Shown: piece after piece, positions 7,891 through 16,700 of the stretch | Layout: every line of letters starts with the position of its first letter | How positions within the stretch are numbered: the stretch's first letter is position 1 | From: Variovorax guangxiensis | Lineage (GTDB): Bacteria > Pseudomonadota > Gammaproteobacteria > Burkholderiales > Burkholderiaceae_C | Length of the DNA: 64,000 bases | Reading direction: 5' to 3' | Assembly (NCBI RefSeq): GCF_003952165.1 | Contig: NZ_RXFT01000022.1 | Span: 18,724 to 82,723 of the forward strand | Program-made: the position numbers and the translations under genes | Notes under the pieces: model-generated | What the model saw: only the letters and a program-made list of their open reading frames with translations | What the model was told of the DNA's origin: nothing | The model's database searches: none

Positions 7891-9632
7891 CGGGCGGCCG
7901 CTCCGTCTGCCTCGGGTACCAGCGTCCACCGCTGGCTGTGGAACTCGCCCACGGCAGCACGATGGGCCACGGACACCATCGCGCCACCGCTCGCGCGCAC
8001 CATCTCGGACAGCCGTTGGTAGAGCGTGCGCTCCGCCGGCGCGTCGAGCGCGCTGCTGATCTCGTCGGCGAAGACCCAGCGTGGCTTCTTCAGCAGCACG
8101 CGCGCGATGGCCAGCCGCTGCTGTTCGCCGCCGGAGAGCTTCTGGCTCCAGGCGTCGCTGTCGTCCAGTCGATCTGCGAATTGGGGCAGCAGCGCATCGC
8201 GCAGCGCCTCGCGCAGTTGCGCGTCGCTGTACCTGGCTGCATCGTCCGGATAGGCCAGCGCAACGCGCAGGGGCCCGTCGGGCATGTAGGGGCGCTGGGG
8301 CACGAACATCGCATCGGACGGCACCTGCACGCGTCCCCGCGCGAACGGCCAGATGCCGGCGAAAGCGCGGAACAGGGTCGACTTGCCGCTGCCGGACGGC
8401 CCTTGCACGAGGACGCTGTCGCCGGCCTTCGCCGAGAGCGCCGCGTTCACGAGCAGCGGCGTGCCGTTCGGCAGGCTGAGCGACAGTCCGTCGGTTTGAA
8501 GCTCGGGAGCTTCGCTGCGCTCCAGGGGATGTTCCTGCGCGGCGCGGGCCCGGATCGCATCGTCGAAGCTCGTGAGACGGTCGGTGGTTGCGCGCCATAC
8601 GGCCACGCTGTCGTAGTTGTCGACGAACCAGCTCAGCGAATCCTGCACCTTGCCGAAGGCGGACGAAATCTGCATCAGCTGCCCGAGCTGGATCGCGCCG
8701 CTGAAGAAGCGCGGCGCCGCGACCACGAAGGGAAAGATCACCGCAGCCTGGCCGAAGAAGGCGGTGAAGGTCACGAGATTCTTCTGCTGCTTGATGAGCT
8801 GGAGGTAGTTGCGAAGCACGGCGCCGAAGCGCAGGTCGAGCTGGCCGTGCTCCACCTTCTCGCCGCGGTCGAGAGCGATGGCCTCGCTGTACTCGCGCAC
8901 GCGCACGAGGTGGTGGCGGAAGTCGGCCTCGAAGCGCTGCTGGCGGAAGTTCAGCCCGATCAGCGGCCGACCGATGTAGTGGGTGATGATGGTGCCGACC
9001 ACGCAGTAGGCCAGCGCAAGCCAGACCATCGCGCCCGCGACCTGGTAGGTGGTGCCGCTGAGCGAGAACTCGGTGGTTCCCGAGAGGCCCCAGAGAATGC
9101 CGACGAAGCTCACCAGCGTGACCACGGCGTTCAGCAGGCCCATCGACAGGGTCATCGTGGCGCTGGTGAACAGCTGCATGTCTTCCTGGATGCGCTGGTC
9201 GGGGTTGTCGGGCGTCGTGCCTTCCTTGCCGGCGTAGCGTGCCAGTTCCATCTCGTAGAAGGTGCGGTTCGCCATCCAGCGACCGAGATAGTTGCGCGTG
9301 ATCCATGCGCGCCAGCGCAGCTGCAGCAGCTGCGTCACGTAGAACTTGAGCACCTGCAGCGCGATGTTGAAGAAGGCCAGCACGAGAAACACGCGGATCT
9401 CGCGCCAGAACACCGTCACATCCTTGTTCTGGAGGCCGTCGTAGAAGCGGCCGTACCACTGATTGAAAAGCACCAGCGCATACACATAGGCCAGGTTGAG
9501 TGCCACGATGGCGGCGAACATGCTTCGCGCCCGCCATTTCTCCTCCGACTGGAAATAAGGCGCCGCAAGCCTGAAAACACGGCGCAGCACCTGGATGAAC
9601 GAGCCAGCGCGAGCTGTGACTGATAGAGACAT
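7839..9632 (-). CDS. ABC transporter, fused permease/ATPase, YddA/SbmA-BacA type
   Basis: 597 aa. The N-terminal half is an ABC_membrane_2-type domain (starting SFIQVLRRVFRLAAPYF, with NQWYGRFYDGLQ and ITRNYLGRWM typical of the SbmA/BacA and YddA group). The C-terminal half is an ATPase with Walker A GPSGSGKST, signature LSGGEQQR and Walker B WVFADEISSALD. Relatives import or export peptides or very-long-chain fatty acids; the E. coli YddA substrate is unknown. Stands alone, convergent with queC and overlapping it by 52 bp; the HD-domain gene follows on the same strand upstream of its start. Confidence 0.92.
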   Translation of the reverse strand: MSLSVTARAGSFIQVLRRVFRLAAPYFQSEEKWRARSMFAAIVALNLAYVYALVLFNQWYGRFYDGLQNKDVTVFWREIRVFLVLAFFNIALQVLKFYVTQLLQLRWRAWITRNYLGRWMANRTFYEMELARYAGKEGTTPDNPDQRIQEDMQLFTSATMTLSMGLLNAVVTLVSFVGILWGLSGTTEFSLSGTTYQVAGAMVWLALAYCVVGTIITHYIGRPLIGLNFRQQRFEADFRHHLVRVREYSEAIALDRGEKVEHGQLDLRFGAVLRNYLQLIKQQKNLVTFTAFFGQAAVIFPFVVAAPRFFSGAIQLGQLMQISSAFGKVQDSLSWFVDNYDSVAVWRATTDRLTSFDDAIRARAAQEHPLERSEAPELQTDGLSLSLPNGTPLLVNAALSAKAGDSVLVQGPSGSGKSTLFRAFAGIWPFARGRVQVPSDAMFVPQRPYMPDGPLRVALAYPDDAARYSDAQLREALRDALLPQFADRLDDSDAWSQKLSGGEQQRLAIARVLLKKPRWVFADEISSALDAPAERTLYQRLSEMVRASGGAMVSVAHRAAVGEFHSQRWTLVPEADGAAARYRVEVVPSSAGTAAAT

Positions 9633-9739
9633 TCGGTTTCCTCGCAGGCGCTCGCGCGCCGGTCATGGTGAGGAGACCATCGTAGACAAATGTTTCTTAA
9701 ACCGGCCTGAAACCGGCGTCGGCCCTCGAAAAGAGTTCG

Positions 9740-10300
9740 TCAGCGCAAAAGCACGCGTGCGGCCGTCGTCAGGAAATGGGCCAGCGGTGGTGTCTGCAGG
9801 CCCTTGACCTTCGCTTCCTCGTCCCATTGCCGCAGCCGAACCGCGTCACCGGCCCACTGATGGGTGGCGAAGCGCTGGGCGGCTTCGGCGTCCATCACGC
9901 CGCCCTGCAGGGCAAGGCTGCGCACGGAATCAGGAGAAAGCCTGGAGAAATAGTCGGGCTGGGTGGCGCAGAGGTAGCGCTTGGCATCCACGTGCAGCCG
10001 GATCGGCTCGCGCACCTCGACGTCGAAGGCGCCGCGCAGCAGGGGCAGGGCGATGTACTGGTGCCGATCGTCGATGCCCAGCTGAGTGGGAGAGTGCGAA
10101 AGCGTCTGGTGCTCGGCGATCAGCAGGTGGCCCAGGTCGTGAAGCAGCGCGGCCGTGACCAGCGAATCGCTCGCGCCGGCCTGCTCGGCGAGCCAGGCGC
10201 ATTGCAGCGCATGCTCCAGCTGCGACACAGGCTCGCCCGCGTACGCGATTCCGCCGCGTTCGGCGAACAGGCGGGCGATCTCGGCGAGGTCGAGTGTCAT
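9740..10300 (-). CDS. phnZ: HD-domain phosphonate oxygenase, PhnZ-like (phosphonate-associated HDIG family)
   Basis: 186 aa. PhnZ is a mixed-valent di-iron HD-domain oxygenase that cleaves 1-hydroxy-2-aminoethylphosphonate to glycine and phosphate. The HD motif is in TAALLHDLGHLL, a second His is in EHALQCA, and Tyr20 and Glu23 (YAGE) keep the spacing of the substrate-gating Tyr24/Glu27 pair that I recall for PhnZ. Start at MTLDLAEIARLFAE, matching the family length. Divergent from the AEP importer genes, which supports a phosphonate role. The PhnY hydroxylase that normally supplies its substrate is not in the window, so a different partner or substrate is possible. Confidence 0.82.
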   Translation of the reverse strand: MTLDLAEIARLFAERGGIAYAGEPVSQLEHALQCAWLAEQAGASDSLVTAALLHDLGHLLIAEHQTLSHSPTQLGIDDRHQYIALPLLRGAFDVEVREPIRLHVDAKRYLCATQPDYFSRLSPDSVRSLALQGGVMDAEAAQRFATHQWAGDAVRLRQWDEEAKVKGLQTPPLAHFLTTAARVLLR

Positions 10301-10602
10301 GGGAGTGGAGCGCAGCGGGCGACGCGAAAACACAGGGCAATAAGTCCGCGAGTCTGCCGCGCCACGGTGACATGCGGATGACGAAGCCGTTGCAGGGCCG
10401 CCCGGAGTCGCCAATTTCAGCGTGATTTTGGGGATTTGGGTTTTTTTGAGGCATCTGACAAATCACTGTCACATGCCGCTGCCAGCATCGCCCCCATTCG
10501 TTGCCCGGTGGAATTTGCGTACTTTCGCTTGCCCGTTCGCGGTTCCGCCTGGCCTCCCTTCTTTCTCCCGTTCTCCACTTCTTTCTCCCGAGGAACCTCT
10601 CC
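10301..10602. other. Divergent intergenic region between phnZ-like gene and phnS
   Basis: 302 bp without a credible gene. It must hold the promoters of both divergent phosphonate units. I see a T-rich tract around 10440-10447, an inverted repeat at 10456-10471, and a CT-rich leader ending in GAGGAACC, the ribosome binding site of phnS. No convincing -35/-10 pair was found. Confidence 0.6.
10456..10471. promoter_or_regulatory. Inverted repeat TGACA-N6-TGTCA, possible operator
   Basis: TGACA and TGTCA arms separated by six bases, placed between the divergent phosphonate operons. The size suits a dimeric regulator of the LysR or GntR type. No regulator gene adjoins it, and function is inferred only from symmetry and position. 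Confidence 0.4.
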
Positions 10603-11637
10603 ATGCTGCATCGTTCCATCCGCTGGGCTGCCCTGCCGGCCGCTCTGCTCTCGCTGGCCTTCGCCGCCTCGGCCCAGGGCCGTACCGAGCTGCTGGTCTA
10701 CACCGCGCTCGAGGCCGACCAGGTCCAGGCCTACAAGGCCGCCTTCGAAAAGGAGAACCCGAGCATCGAGCTGAAGTTCGTGCGCGACTCCACCGGCATC
10801 GTCACCGCCAAGCTGCTCGCCGAAAAGGCCAACCCGCAGGCCGACGTGGTCTGGGGCCTGGCCGCCACCTCGCTGATGCTGCTCGACAAGGAAGGCATGC
10901 TCCAGCCCTACGCGCCCAAGGGCCTGGACGCCGTCAAGTCCAACATGCGCGATCCGGCCAACCCGCCCAAGTGGGTCGGCATGGACGTGTGGTCCTCGGC
11001 CATCTGCTTCAACACCGCCGAAGCGCAGAAGAAGAACCTGCCCAAGCCCACCAGCTGGGCCGACCTGACCAATCCGGTCTACAAGGGCCAGATCACCATG
11101 CCCAACCCGGCCGCCTCTGGCACGGGCTACCTGATGGTGTCGGGCTGGATCCAGATGATGGGTGAAGAAAAAGCGTGGAAGTACATGGACGCGCTGCACC
11201 AGAACATCGGCATCTACAGCCAGTCGGGCAGCAAGCCCTGCCGCCAGGCCGGCGCCGGCGAGTTCGCGCTGGGCATGTCCTTCGAATACCGCGCCAACAA
11301 GACCAAGCGCGACGGCGCACCCATCGACATCGTGCTGCCCAAGGAAGGCCTGGGCTGGGACATGGAAGCCACCGGCATCATCAAGACCAGCAAGAAGCAG
11401 GAAGCCGCCAAGGCGCTGGCCGACTGGGCCGTGACGAAGCAGGCCAACGAGCTCTACGCCAAGAACTTCGCCGTGCTCGCGCTGCCGGGCATCCAGGAGA
11501 AGCTCGAATTCGTGCCGGGCGACGTCGAGAAGCTGCTGGCCAAGAACGACTTCAACTGGGCCGCCGCCAACCGCGAGCGCATCCTGACGGAGTGGTCGAA
11601 GCGCTACGAATCGAAGTCGGAAAAGAAGCCGATGTGA
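10603..11637 (+). CDS. phnS: 2-aminoethylphosphonate ABC transporter, periplasmic binding protein
   Basis: 344 aa. A classic signal peptide (hydrophobic stretch, AASAQ cleavage region at about residue 25) precedes an extracellular solute-binding fold (TELLVYTALEADQ, VVWGLAATSLML, PNPAASGTGYLM). Start at 10603, with GAGGAACC as the ribosome binding site 6-7 bp upstream. Assignment to AEP rests on resemblance to the putative AEP binding-protein family and on the adjacent ATPase, permease, FAD enzyme and phnX. A ferric-iron-type binding protein is the main alternative by fold alone. Followed by a 160-bp gap holding an inverted-repeat element before the ATPase gene. Confidence 0.88.
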   Translation: MLHRSIRWAALPAALLSLAFAASAQGRTELLVYTALEADQVQAYKAAFEKENPSIELKFVRDSTGIVTAKLLAEKANPQADVVWGLAATSLMLLDKEGMLQPYAPKGLDAVKSNMRDPANPPKWVGMDVWSSAICFNTAEAQKKNLPKPTSWADLTNPVYKGQITMPNPAASGTGYLMVSGWIQMMGEEKAWKYMDALHQNIGIYSQSGSKPCRQAGAGEFALGMSFEYRANKTKRDGAPIDIVLPKEGLGWDMEATGIIKTSKKQEAAKALADWAVTKQANELYAKNFAVLALPGIQEKLEFVPGDVEKLLAKNDFNWAAANRERILTEWSKRYESKSEKKPM

Positions 11638-11640
11638 CTT

Positions 11641-11770
11641 GAATACGGACAGCCGAACGCAGAAGGAAGACAAAAGAGCGCAAAGGTCGCAGAAGGAAGC
11701 CCATTGGCTGGCTATTCCCTTTTGAAGACTTCTGTGACCTTCGCGAAACCTTCGCGTCCTCTGCGTTCTG
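11641..11770. repeat. Intergenic inverted-repeat element, copy A
   Basis: Begins with a stretch (11641-11663) that matches 22 of 23 bases of a second copy at 58200-58222. The left arm (GAACGCAGAAGG...) and the right arm (...CCTCTGCGTTC) are imperfect inverted repeats made of short motifs like CGCAGAAGG and CGCGAAGG. RNA across it would fold into a long imperfect hairpin. It lies between phnS and phnT. Confidence 0.75.
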
Positions 11771-11800
11771 TACCCGCATTCCACCCCGTTCGACATTGAT

Positions 11801-12871
11801 ATGAGCTTCCTTTCCCTGCGCGGCATCCAGAAATCCTTCGGCGCGACCCGCGTGCTCGACGGCATCGACCTCGACATCGAGCCCGGCGAGTTCGTGTGCC
11901 TGCTCGGCCCTTCGGGTTGCGGCAAGACCACACTGCTGCGCATCGTCTGCGGCATCGAGCGTGCCGACAGCGGCCAGATCCTGCTCGGCGGCCAGGACAT
12001 CGCGGGCCTGCCGCCCGCGGCGCGCGGCTTCGGCGTGGTGTTCCAGTCGTACGCGCTGTTTCCCAACCTGACGGCCGCGCAGAACATCGCCTACGGCCTG
12101 CATCCCACGGGCGCGCTGGCCCGCGAGATGGCCAAGCGCTCGCGCGAGATGCTCGACCTGGTCGGGCTGGCCGCGCATGCCGACAGGTACCCGGTGCAGC
12201 TCTCCGGCGGCCAGCAGCAGCGCATCGCGCTGGCACGCGCGCTCGCGCCCAACCCGCGCCTGCTGCTGCTCGACGAGCCGCTCTCCGCGCTCGACGCGCA
12301 GGTGCGCGCCACGCTGCGCAGCGAAATCCGCGCGCTGCAGAAGCGCCTGGGCATCGTCACCATCATGGTCACGCACGACCAGGAAGAAGCCCTCTCGATG
12401 GCCGACCGGGTGGTGCTCATGCACAACGGCCGCATCGAGCAGGCCGGCACGCCCGACGAGCTCTATCGCCAACCGCGCACCTGCTTCGTGGCCGGCTTCG
12501 TGGGCCGCATGAACATGCTGCCCGCCACCGTGCTGGCCGACGGCAAGGTGCGTGTGCGCGACAGCGAACTGCTGTGCGCGCCCGGCAACCTCAGCATCGG
12601 TTCACAGGCGACCGTGGGCATCCGTCCCGAACACGTGGTGGTGAAGCGCTTCGGCACCGAGCTCGGCGCCAACAGCTTCGCGGCGCGCCTGCTCGACACC
12701 GAGTTCTTCGGCAACCGCACCTCCGCCCGCCTGGCCTGCGAGCCGCTGGGCATCGAGATCGAGGCCGAACTGCCCGCCGACGCCCGCAGCGGCGGCGATG
12801 AGCCGCTGGTGCCCAGCAGCATGGTGCACATCCAGCTGCCATTGAACGCGCTGTCCGTCCTGGCGCATTGA
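11801..12871 (+). CDS. phnT: 2-aminoethylphosphonate ABC transporter, ATP-binding protein
   Basis: 356 aa cytoplasmic ATPase of the spermidine/iron/AEP importer class. Walker A GPSGCGKTT near residues 36-44, signature LSGGQQQR, Walker B LLLLDEPLSALD, and a C-terminal TOBE-like domain (VGIRPEHVVVKRF onward). Its stop lies 2 bp before the permease ATG, so the two are coupled. It powers the PhnS-permease importer. The gap before it holds an inverted-repeat element, which may separate expression of the binding protein from the rest. Confidence 0.9.
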   Translation: MSFLSLRGIQKSFGATRVLDGIDLDIEPGEFVCLLGPSGCGKTTLLRIVCGIERADSGQILLGGQDIAGLPPAARGFGVVFQSYALFPNLTAAQNIAYGLHPTGALAREMAKRSREMLDLVGLAAHADRYPVQLSGGQQQRIALARALAPNPRLLLLDEPLSALDAQVRATLRSEIRALQKRLGIVTIMVTHDQEEALSMADRVVLMHNGRIEQAGTPDELYRQPRTCFVAGFVGRMNMLPATVLADGKVRVRDSELLCAPGNLSIGSQATVGIRPEHVVVKRFGTELGANSFAARLLDTEFFGNRTSARLACEPLGIEIEAELPADARSGGDEPLVPSSMVHIQLPLNALSVLAH

Positions 12872-12873
12872 GC

Positions 12874-14589
12874 ATGAGCAGTTCTCCCGACGCCATCGCC
12901 GTCGCGCCGGTGGTGGCGACGCGCCGCAGCGCGTTCGACCGCGAGCGCTGGCTGACCGGCGTTGCCGTGCTGCTGGTCGTGCTGCTGCTGGTGGTGATCG
13001 TCGCGCTGCCGGTCGGTGCGCTGGTCGGCCAGAGCTTCTTCGACCGCGAGGGAGCCTTCGTCGGCCTCGCCAATTTCGCGCGCTACTTCGAGAACCCGGC
13101 GCTGGTGCAGTCGGCATTCAACAGCGTGGGGCTCGCGGCGATCAGCGCGGTGATCTGCACCGCCATCGCCTACGTGTATGCCTACGGGCTGACGCTGTCG
13201 TGCATGCCGGCCAAGGGCTTGCTGCGCGCCGTGGCGCTGATGCCGCTGCTCGCGCCTTCGCTGCTGCCCGCGATCAGCCTCGTCTACCTGTTCGGCAACC
13301 AGGGCCTCTTCAAGGGGCTGCTGGGCGACCTCTCCATCTACGGCCCGCTGGGCATCGTGCTCGGCTCGGTGTTCTGGACGCTCCCGCACGCGCTGCTGAT
13401 CCTCACCACCGCCATGGCCACCTCCGACGGCCGGCTCTACGAGGCCGCGCAGACGCTGGGCGCCTCGCGCTGGCGAATCTTCCGCACGGTGACCCTACCT
13501 TCCTCGCGCTACGGCCTCATCGTGGCCGCGATGGTGGTGTTCGTGCTGGTCGTCACCGACTTCGGCGTGCCGAAGGTGGTGGGCGGCCAGACGGGCGTGC
13601 TCGCCACCGACATCTACAAGCAGGTGGTCGGCCAGCAGAACTTCCAGATGGGCGCGGTGGTCGGCCTGGTGCTGCTGATTCCCGCGGTGCTGTCCTTCCT
13701 CGTCGAGCGGCATGTGCGCGGCAAGCAGGCCGCGGCGCTGTCGGCGCGCGCCACGCCCTACCAGCCGGAGCCCGTGAAGTCGCGCGACCGCGCGCTGCTG
13801 GCGTTCTGTGTGCTCACGGCCGGCGCCATCCTAGTGATGATCGGCATGGCGGTGTTCGCGTCGCTCGCCACCTACTGGCCCTACAACCTCGTGCCGTCTT
13901 TCAAAAACTACGACTTCGGCAACATGGACGGCGGCGGCTGGGGCAGCTACTTCAACTCGCTGCGCATGGCCATCTGCGCGGCGGTGGCGGGCGCGCTCGT
14001 CACCTTCGTGTCGGCCTACTTCGTCGAGAAGCCGCGCCACTTCGGCCTGCTGCGCGAGCTGCTCAACCTGCTGGCCAACCTGCCGCTCGCGGTGCCGGGG
14101 CTGGTACTGGGCGTGGGCTACATCTTCTTCTTCATCTCGCCGTCGAACCCGCTGCGTGCCATCTACGGCAGCATGACCATCCTCGTGGTCTGCACGGTGG
14201 CGCATTTCTTCTCGGTGGCGCACCTCACCTCGCTCACCGCGCTGCGCCAGCTCGACCGCGAATACGAGCTGGTGTCGGAGTCGATGGGCGTGCCGTTCTG
14301 GCGCACGCTGTGGCGCGTGCACCTGCCGGTGGCGCTGCCCACCGTGCTCAACGTGGGCGGCTATTTCTTCGTGAACGCGATGACCACCGTGTCGGCCGTC
14401 GTGTTCCTCTATTCGCCGCAAACCACGCTCGCCGCCATCGCCGTGCTCAACATGGACGACGCCGGCGACGTGGCGCCCGCCGCCGCCATGGCCTCGCTGA
14501 TCATGCTCACCGCCGCCATCGGCCGGGGCCTGTTCGCGCTGGCGGGGCAATGGGCACTCAAGCGCACCCAGACCTGGAGACATCGTTGA
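12874..14589 (+). CDS. phnU: 2-aminoethylphosphonate ABC transporter, fused permease
   Basis: 571 aa inner-membrane protein with two tandem permease domains of about six helices each. Each has an EAA-type loop (EAAQTLGASRWRIFRTVTLP in the first; a shorter ESMGVPFWRTLWRVHLP in the second). This tandem design replaces separate PhnU and PhnV. ATG at 12874 is preferred; a TTG at 12868 overlapping the phnT stop would add two residues. Ends in a TTGA overlap with the FAD oxidoreductase, indicating one translationally coupled operon. Confidence 0.9.
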   Translation: MSSSPDAIAVAPVVATRRSAFDRERWLTGVAVLLVVLLLVVIVALPVGALVGQSFFDREGAFVGLANFARYFENPALVQSAFNSVGLAAISAVICTAIAYVYAYGLTLSCMPAKGLLRAVALMPLLAPSLLPAISLVYLFGNQGLFKGLLGDLSIYGPLGIVLGSVFWTLPHALLILTTAMATSDGRLYEAAQTLGASRWRIFRTVTLPSSRYGLIVAAMVVFVLVVTDFGVPKVVGGQTGVLATDIYKQVVGQQNFQMGAVVGLVLLIPAVLSFLVERHVRGKQAAALSARATPYQPEPVKSRDRALLAFCVLTAGAILVMIGMAVFASLATYWPYNLVPSFKNYDFGNMDGGGWGSYFNSLRMAICAAVAGALVTFVSAYFVEKPRHFGLLRELLNLLANLPLAVPGLVLGVGYIFFFISPSNPLRAIYGSMTILVVCTVAHFFSVAHLTSLTALRQLDREYELVSESMGVPFWRTLWRVHLPVALPTVLNVGGYFFVNAMTTVSAVVFLYSPQTTLAAIAVLNMDDAGDVAPAAAMASLIMLTAAIGRGLFALAGQWALKRTQTWRHR

Positions 14590-15731
14590 CAAGCGCAATC
14601 CCGCAAGCAAAGAACCCCGACAGCTTCGACCTCATCGTGGTCGGCGCCGGCATCGTCGGACTGGCCCATGCCTACACCGCCGTGCAGCGCGGCCTCAAGG
14701 TCTGCGTGATCGAGCGCGACACCGCCGCCATCGGCGCGTCGATCCGCAACTTCGGCTTCATCACCATCACCGGCCAGGCGCCGGGCGACATGTGGCGCCG
14801 CGCCATGCATGCCCGTGGCGTGTGGAACGAGGTCGCACCGCAGGCCGGCATCGATGTCGTGCACCGCAACCTCTGGCTCGCGGCCTATCGCCCCGAGGCG
14901 CACGACGTGCTCGAAGCCTTCATGCGCACGCCGATGGGCAAGGGCTGTGAGCTGCTCGATGCCGCCGACGCGCAGGCCAGGGCGCCTGCGCTGAGTCTTG
15001 CCGATGCGCGCTCGGTGCTCTTCAGCCCGCACGAGCTGCGCGTCGAATCGCGCACCGCCATCGGCCTGCTCACGAAGTGGCTGGCCGAGGCGCACGGCGT
15101 GACCTTCCGCTTCGGCGAAGCCGTGCACGAGGTGGAAACCCCGCGCGTGCGCACCTCGCGCGGCACGCTGCACGCCGAGCGCGTGGTGGTCTGCACCAAC
15201 ACAGATCTGCATGGCCTCTTCGCCGAACGCATCGCCGAGCAGAAGCTCACGCTGTGCCGGCTGCAGATGCTGCGCGTGAAGCCGGAGGCGGGTTTCCGCC
15301 TGCCGGGTTCGGTGATGATGGACCTCAGCCTCGTGCGCTACGAGGGCTACAGCACGCTGTCCGAAGCCGCCGCGCTGCGCGAGCGCCTGCAGCAGGAAGA
15401 GGCCGCGTCGCTCGCGCACGGCATCCACCTGATCGTGGTGCAGAGCGCCGACGGCTCGCTGGTGGTCGGCGACTCGCACCACTACGCCGACGCGCCGGAG
15501 CCCTTTGCGATGGAAGAGGTCGACCAGCTCATCCTGCGCCACCTGCGCAGCACGCTGAACCTCGAGGCCGCGCAGATCACCGAGCGCTGGACCGGCGTGT
15601 ACCCGTCGTCGAAGACCACGCCCTGCGTGATCGACGCGCCCGACGACGCCACGCGGCTGGTGGTGGTCACCAGCGGCAGCGGCGCGAGCACGGGCTTCGG
15701 CATCGCGCACGACGTCTTCAACGCCTGGTGA
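14586..15731 (+). CDS. FAD-dependent oxidoreductase of phosphonate clusters (glycine-oxidase/DAO fold)
   Basis: 381 aa with a DAO-type Rossmann motif GAGIVG at residues 20-25 and a second conserved block near the C-terminus (VVTSGSGASTGFGIA). Start is TTG at 14586 within TTGA, overlapping the permease stop; no other start lies before the FAD motif. It resembles the TIGR03364-type FAD oxidoreductases found with AEP genes. Recent work, as I recall, assigns relatives to oxidation of AEP or N-methyl-AEP to phosphonoacetaldehyde. That fits here: phnX is next and no PhnW transaminase is present. Exact substrate is inferred. Confidence 0.85.
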   Translation: MTSAIPQAKNPDSFDLIVVGAGIVGLAHAYTAVQRGLKVCVIERDTAAIGASIRNFGFITITGQAPGDMWRRAMHARGVWNEVAPQAGIDVVHRNLWLAAYRPEAHDVLEAFMRTPMGKGCELLDAADAQARAPALSLADARSVLFSPHELRVESRTAIGLLTKWLAEAHGVTFRFGEAVHEVETPRVRTSRGTLHAERVVVCTNTDLHGLFAERIAEQKLTLCRLQMLRVKPEAGFRLPGSVMMDLSLVRYEGYSTLSEAAALRERLQQEEAASLAHGIHLIVVQSADGSLVVGDSHHYADAPEPFAMEEVDQLILRHLRSTLNLEAAQITERWTGVYPSSKTTPCVIDAPDDATRLVVVTSGSGASTGFGIAHDVFNAW

Positions 15732-15793
15732 GACCGGCAAAAAGGCCATCACCGTTCGCTATCCTTCTTCCAGAGACACACACACCCGCCGCC

Positions 15794-16636
15794 ATGAACG
15801 CCCACAACCACTCCCAACTCAAGGCCGTCGTCTTCGACTGGGCCGGCACCATCCTCGACTTCGGCTCCTGCGCGCCCATGGGCGCCTTCGTGAAGCTGTT
15901 CGAGCAGTTCGGCGTCGACATCACCATCGCCGAGGCGCGCGGCCCGATGGGCATGGCCAAGTGGGACCACATCAAGGCGCTGGGCACGCTGCCGCGCATC
16001 GCCGCGCAATGGGAAGCGAAGCACGGCCACGCCTTCAGCGACGCAGATGTCGACAGGCTCTATGAAGTGTTCACGCCGATGAACGCGGCCAGCGCACGCG
16101 ACCATGCCGATTTCATTCCCGGCGCGCTCGAAGCCGTGAAGGCGGCGCGCGACCGGGGCCTGAAGATCGGCTCCACCACGGGCTACAACCGCCCGATCAT
16201 GGAGGTGGTCGTGCCCATCGCCGCGGCCGGTGGCTACTCGCCCGACAACCTCGTATGCGCCGGCGACCTCGCAGAGGGCCGCCCGTCGCCGCTCATGATG
16301 TACCGCTGCTTCGCCGACCTCGGCGTGTGGCCGCCGCACACCGTGGTGAAGGTCGACGACACCGGCGTCGGCCTGCAGGAAGGCCTCAACGCCGGCACCT
16401 GGGCCGTGGGCCTCGCGGTCAGCGGCAACGCCAACGGCCTCACGCTGGCCGAATGGCAGGCGCTCGACGAAGCGCAGCAGCAGGAGCGCCGCGCCCGCGC
16501 CACTGCCGACCTCGAAGCCACCGGTGCGCACTATGTGATCGACAGCGTGGCCGACCTGCCGCAGGTACTGGAAGACATCGAGCGCCGCCTGCAGCGCGGC
16601 GAGCGGCCAGCAGCCGCCGCGGCCACTGCCGCCTGA
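15794..16636 (+). CDS. phnX: Phosphonoacetaldehyde hydrolase (phosphonatase)
   Basis: 280 aa. PhnX cleaves the C-P bond of phosphonoacetaldehyde to acetaldehyde and phosphate. It is a HAD-superfamily enzyme; nucleophile Asp15 lies in FDWAGT, with the PhnX-specific Ala instead of the usual second Asp, and the Schiff-base Lys56 lies in PMGMAKWDH. TTGYNR and VKVDDTGVG are the later HAD motifs. Start ATG at 15794, 62 bp after the FAD enzyme, so same operon. Completes the phosphonatase route after oxidative formation of phosphonoacetaldehyde. Confidence 0.96.
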   Translation: MNAHNHSQLKAVVFDWAGTILDFGSCAPMGAFVKLFEQFGVDITIAEARGPMGMAKWDHIKALGTLPRIAAQWEAKHGHAFSDADVDRLYEVFTPMNAASARDHADFIPGALEAVKAARDRGLKIGSTTGYNRPIMEVVVPIAAAGGYSPDNLVCAGDLAEGRPSPLMMYRCFADLGVWPPHTVVKVDDTGVGLQEGLNAGTWAVGLAVSGNANGLTLAEWQALDEAQQQERRARATADLEATGAHYVIDSVADLPQVLEDIERRLQRGERPAAAAATAA

Positions 16637-16665
16637 GCGCTGGAGAGAAAGCGGCAGCGTCCGAC

Positions 16666-16693
16666 TTGACGCGCCGCGGCGCGGGCCTAGCAT
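16666..16693 (+). promoter_or_regulatory. Sigma70-type promoter for small lipoprotein gene
   Basis: TTGACG (16666-16671), 16-bp spacer, TAGCAT (16688-16693). The expected start point, 7-8 bp downstream, falls on the ATG at 16701. Confidence 0.45.
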
Positions 16694-16700
16694 GGCCCGC

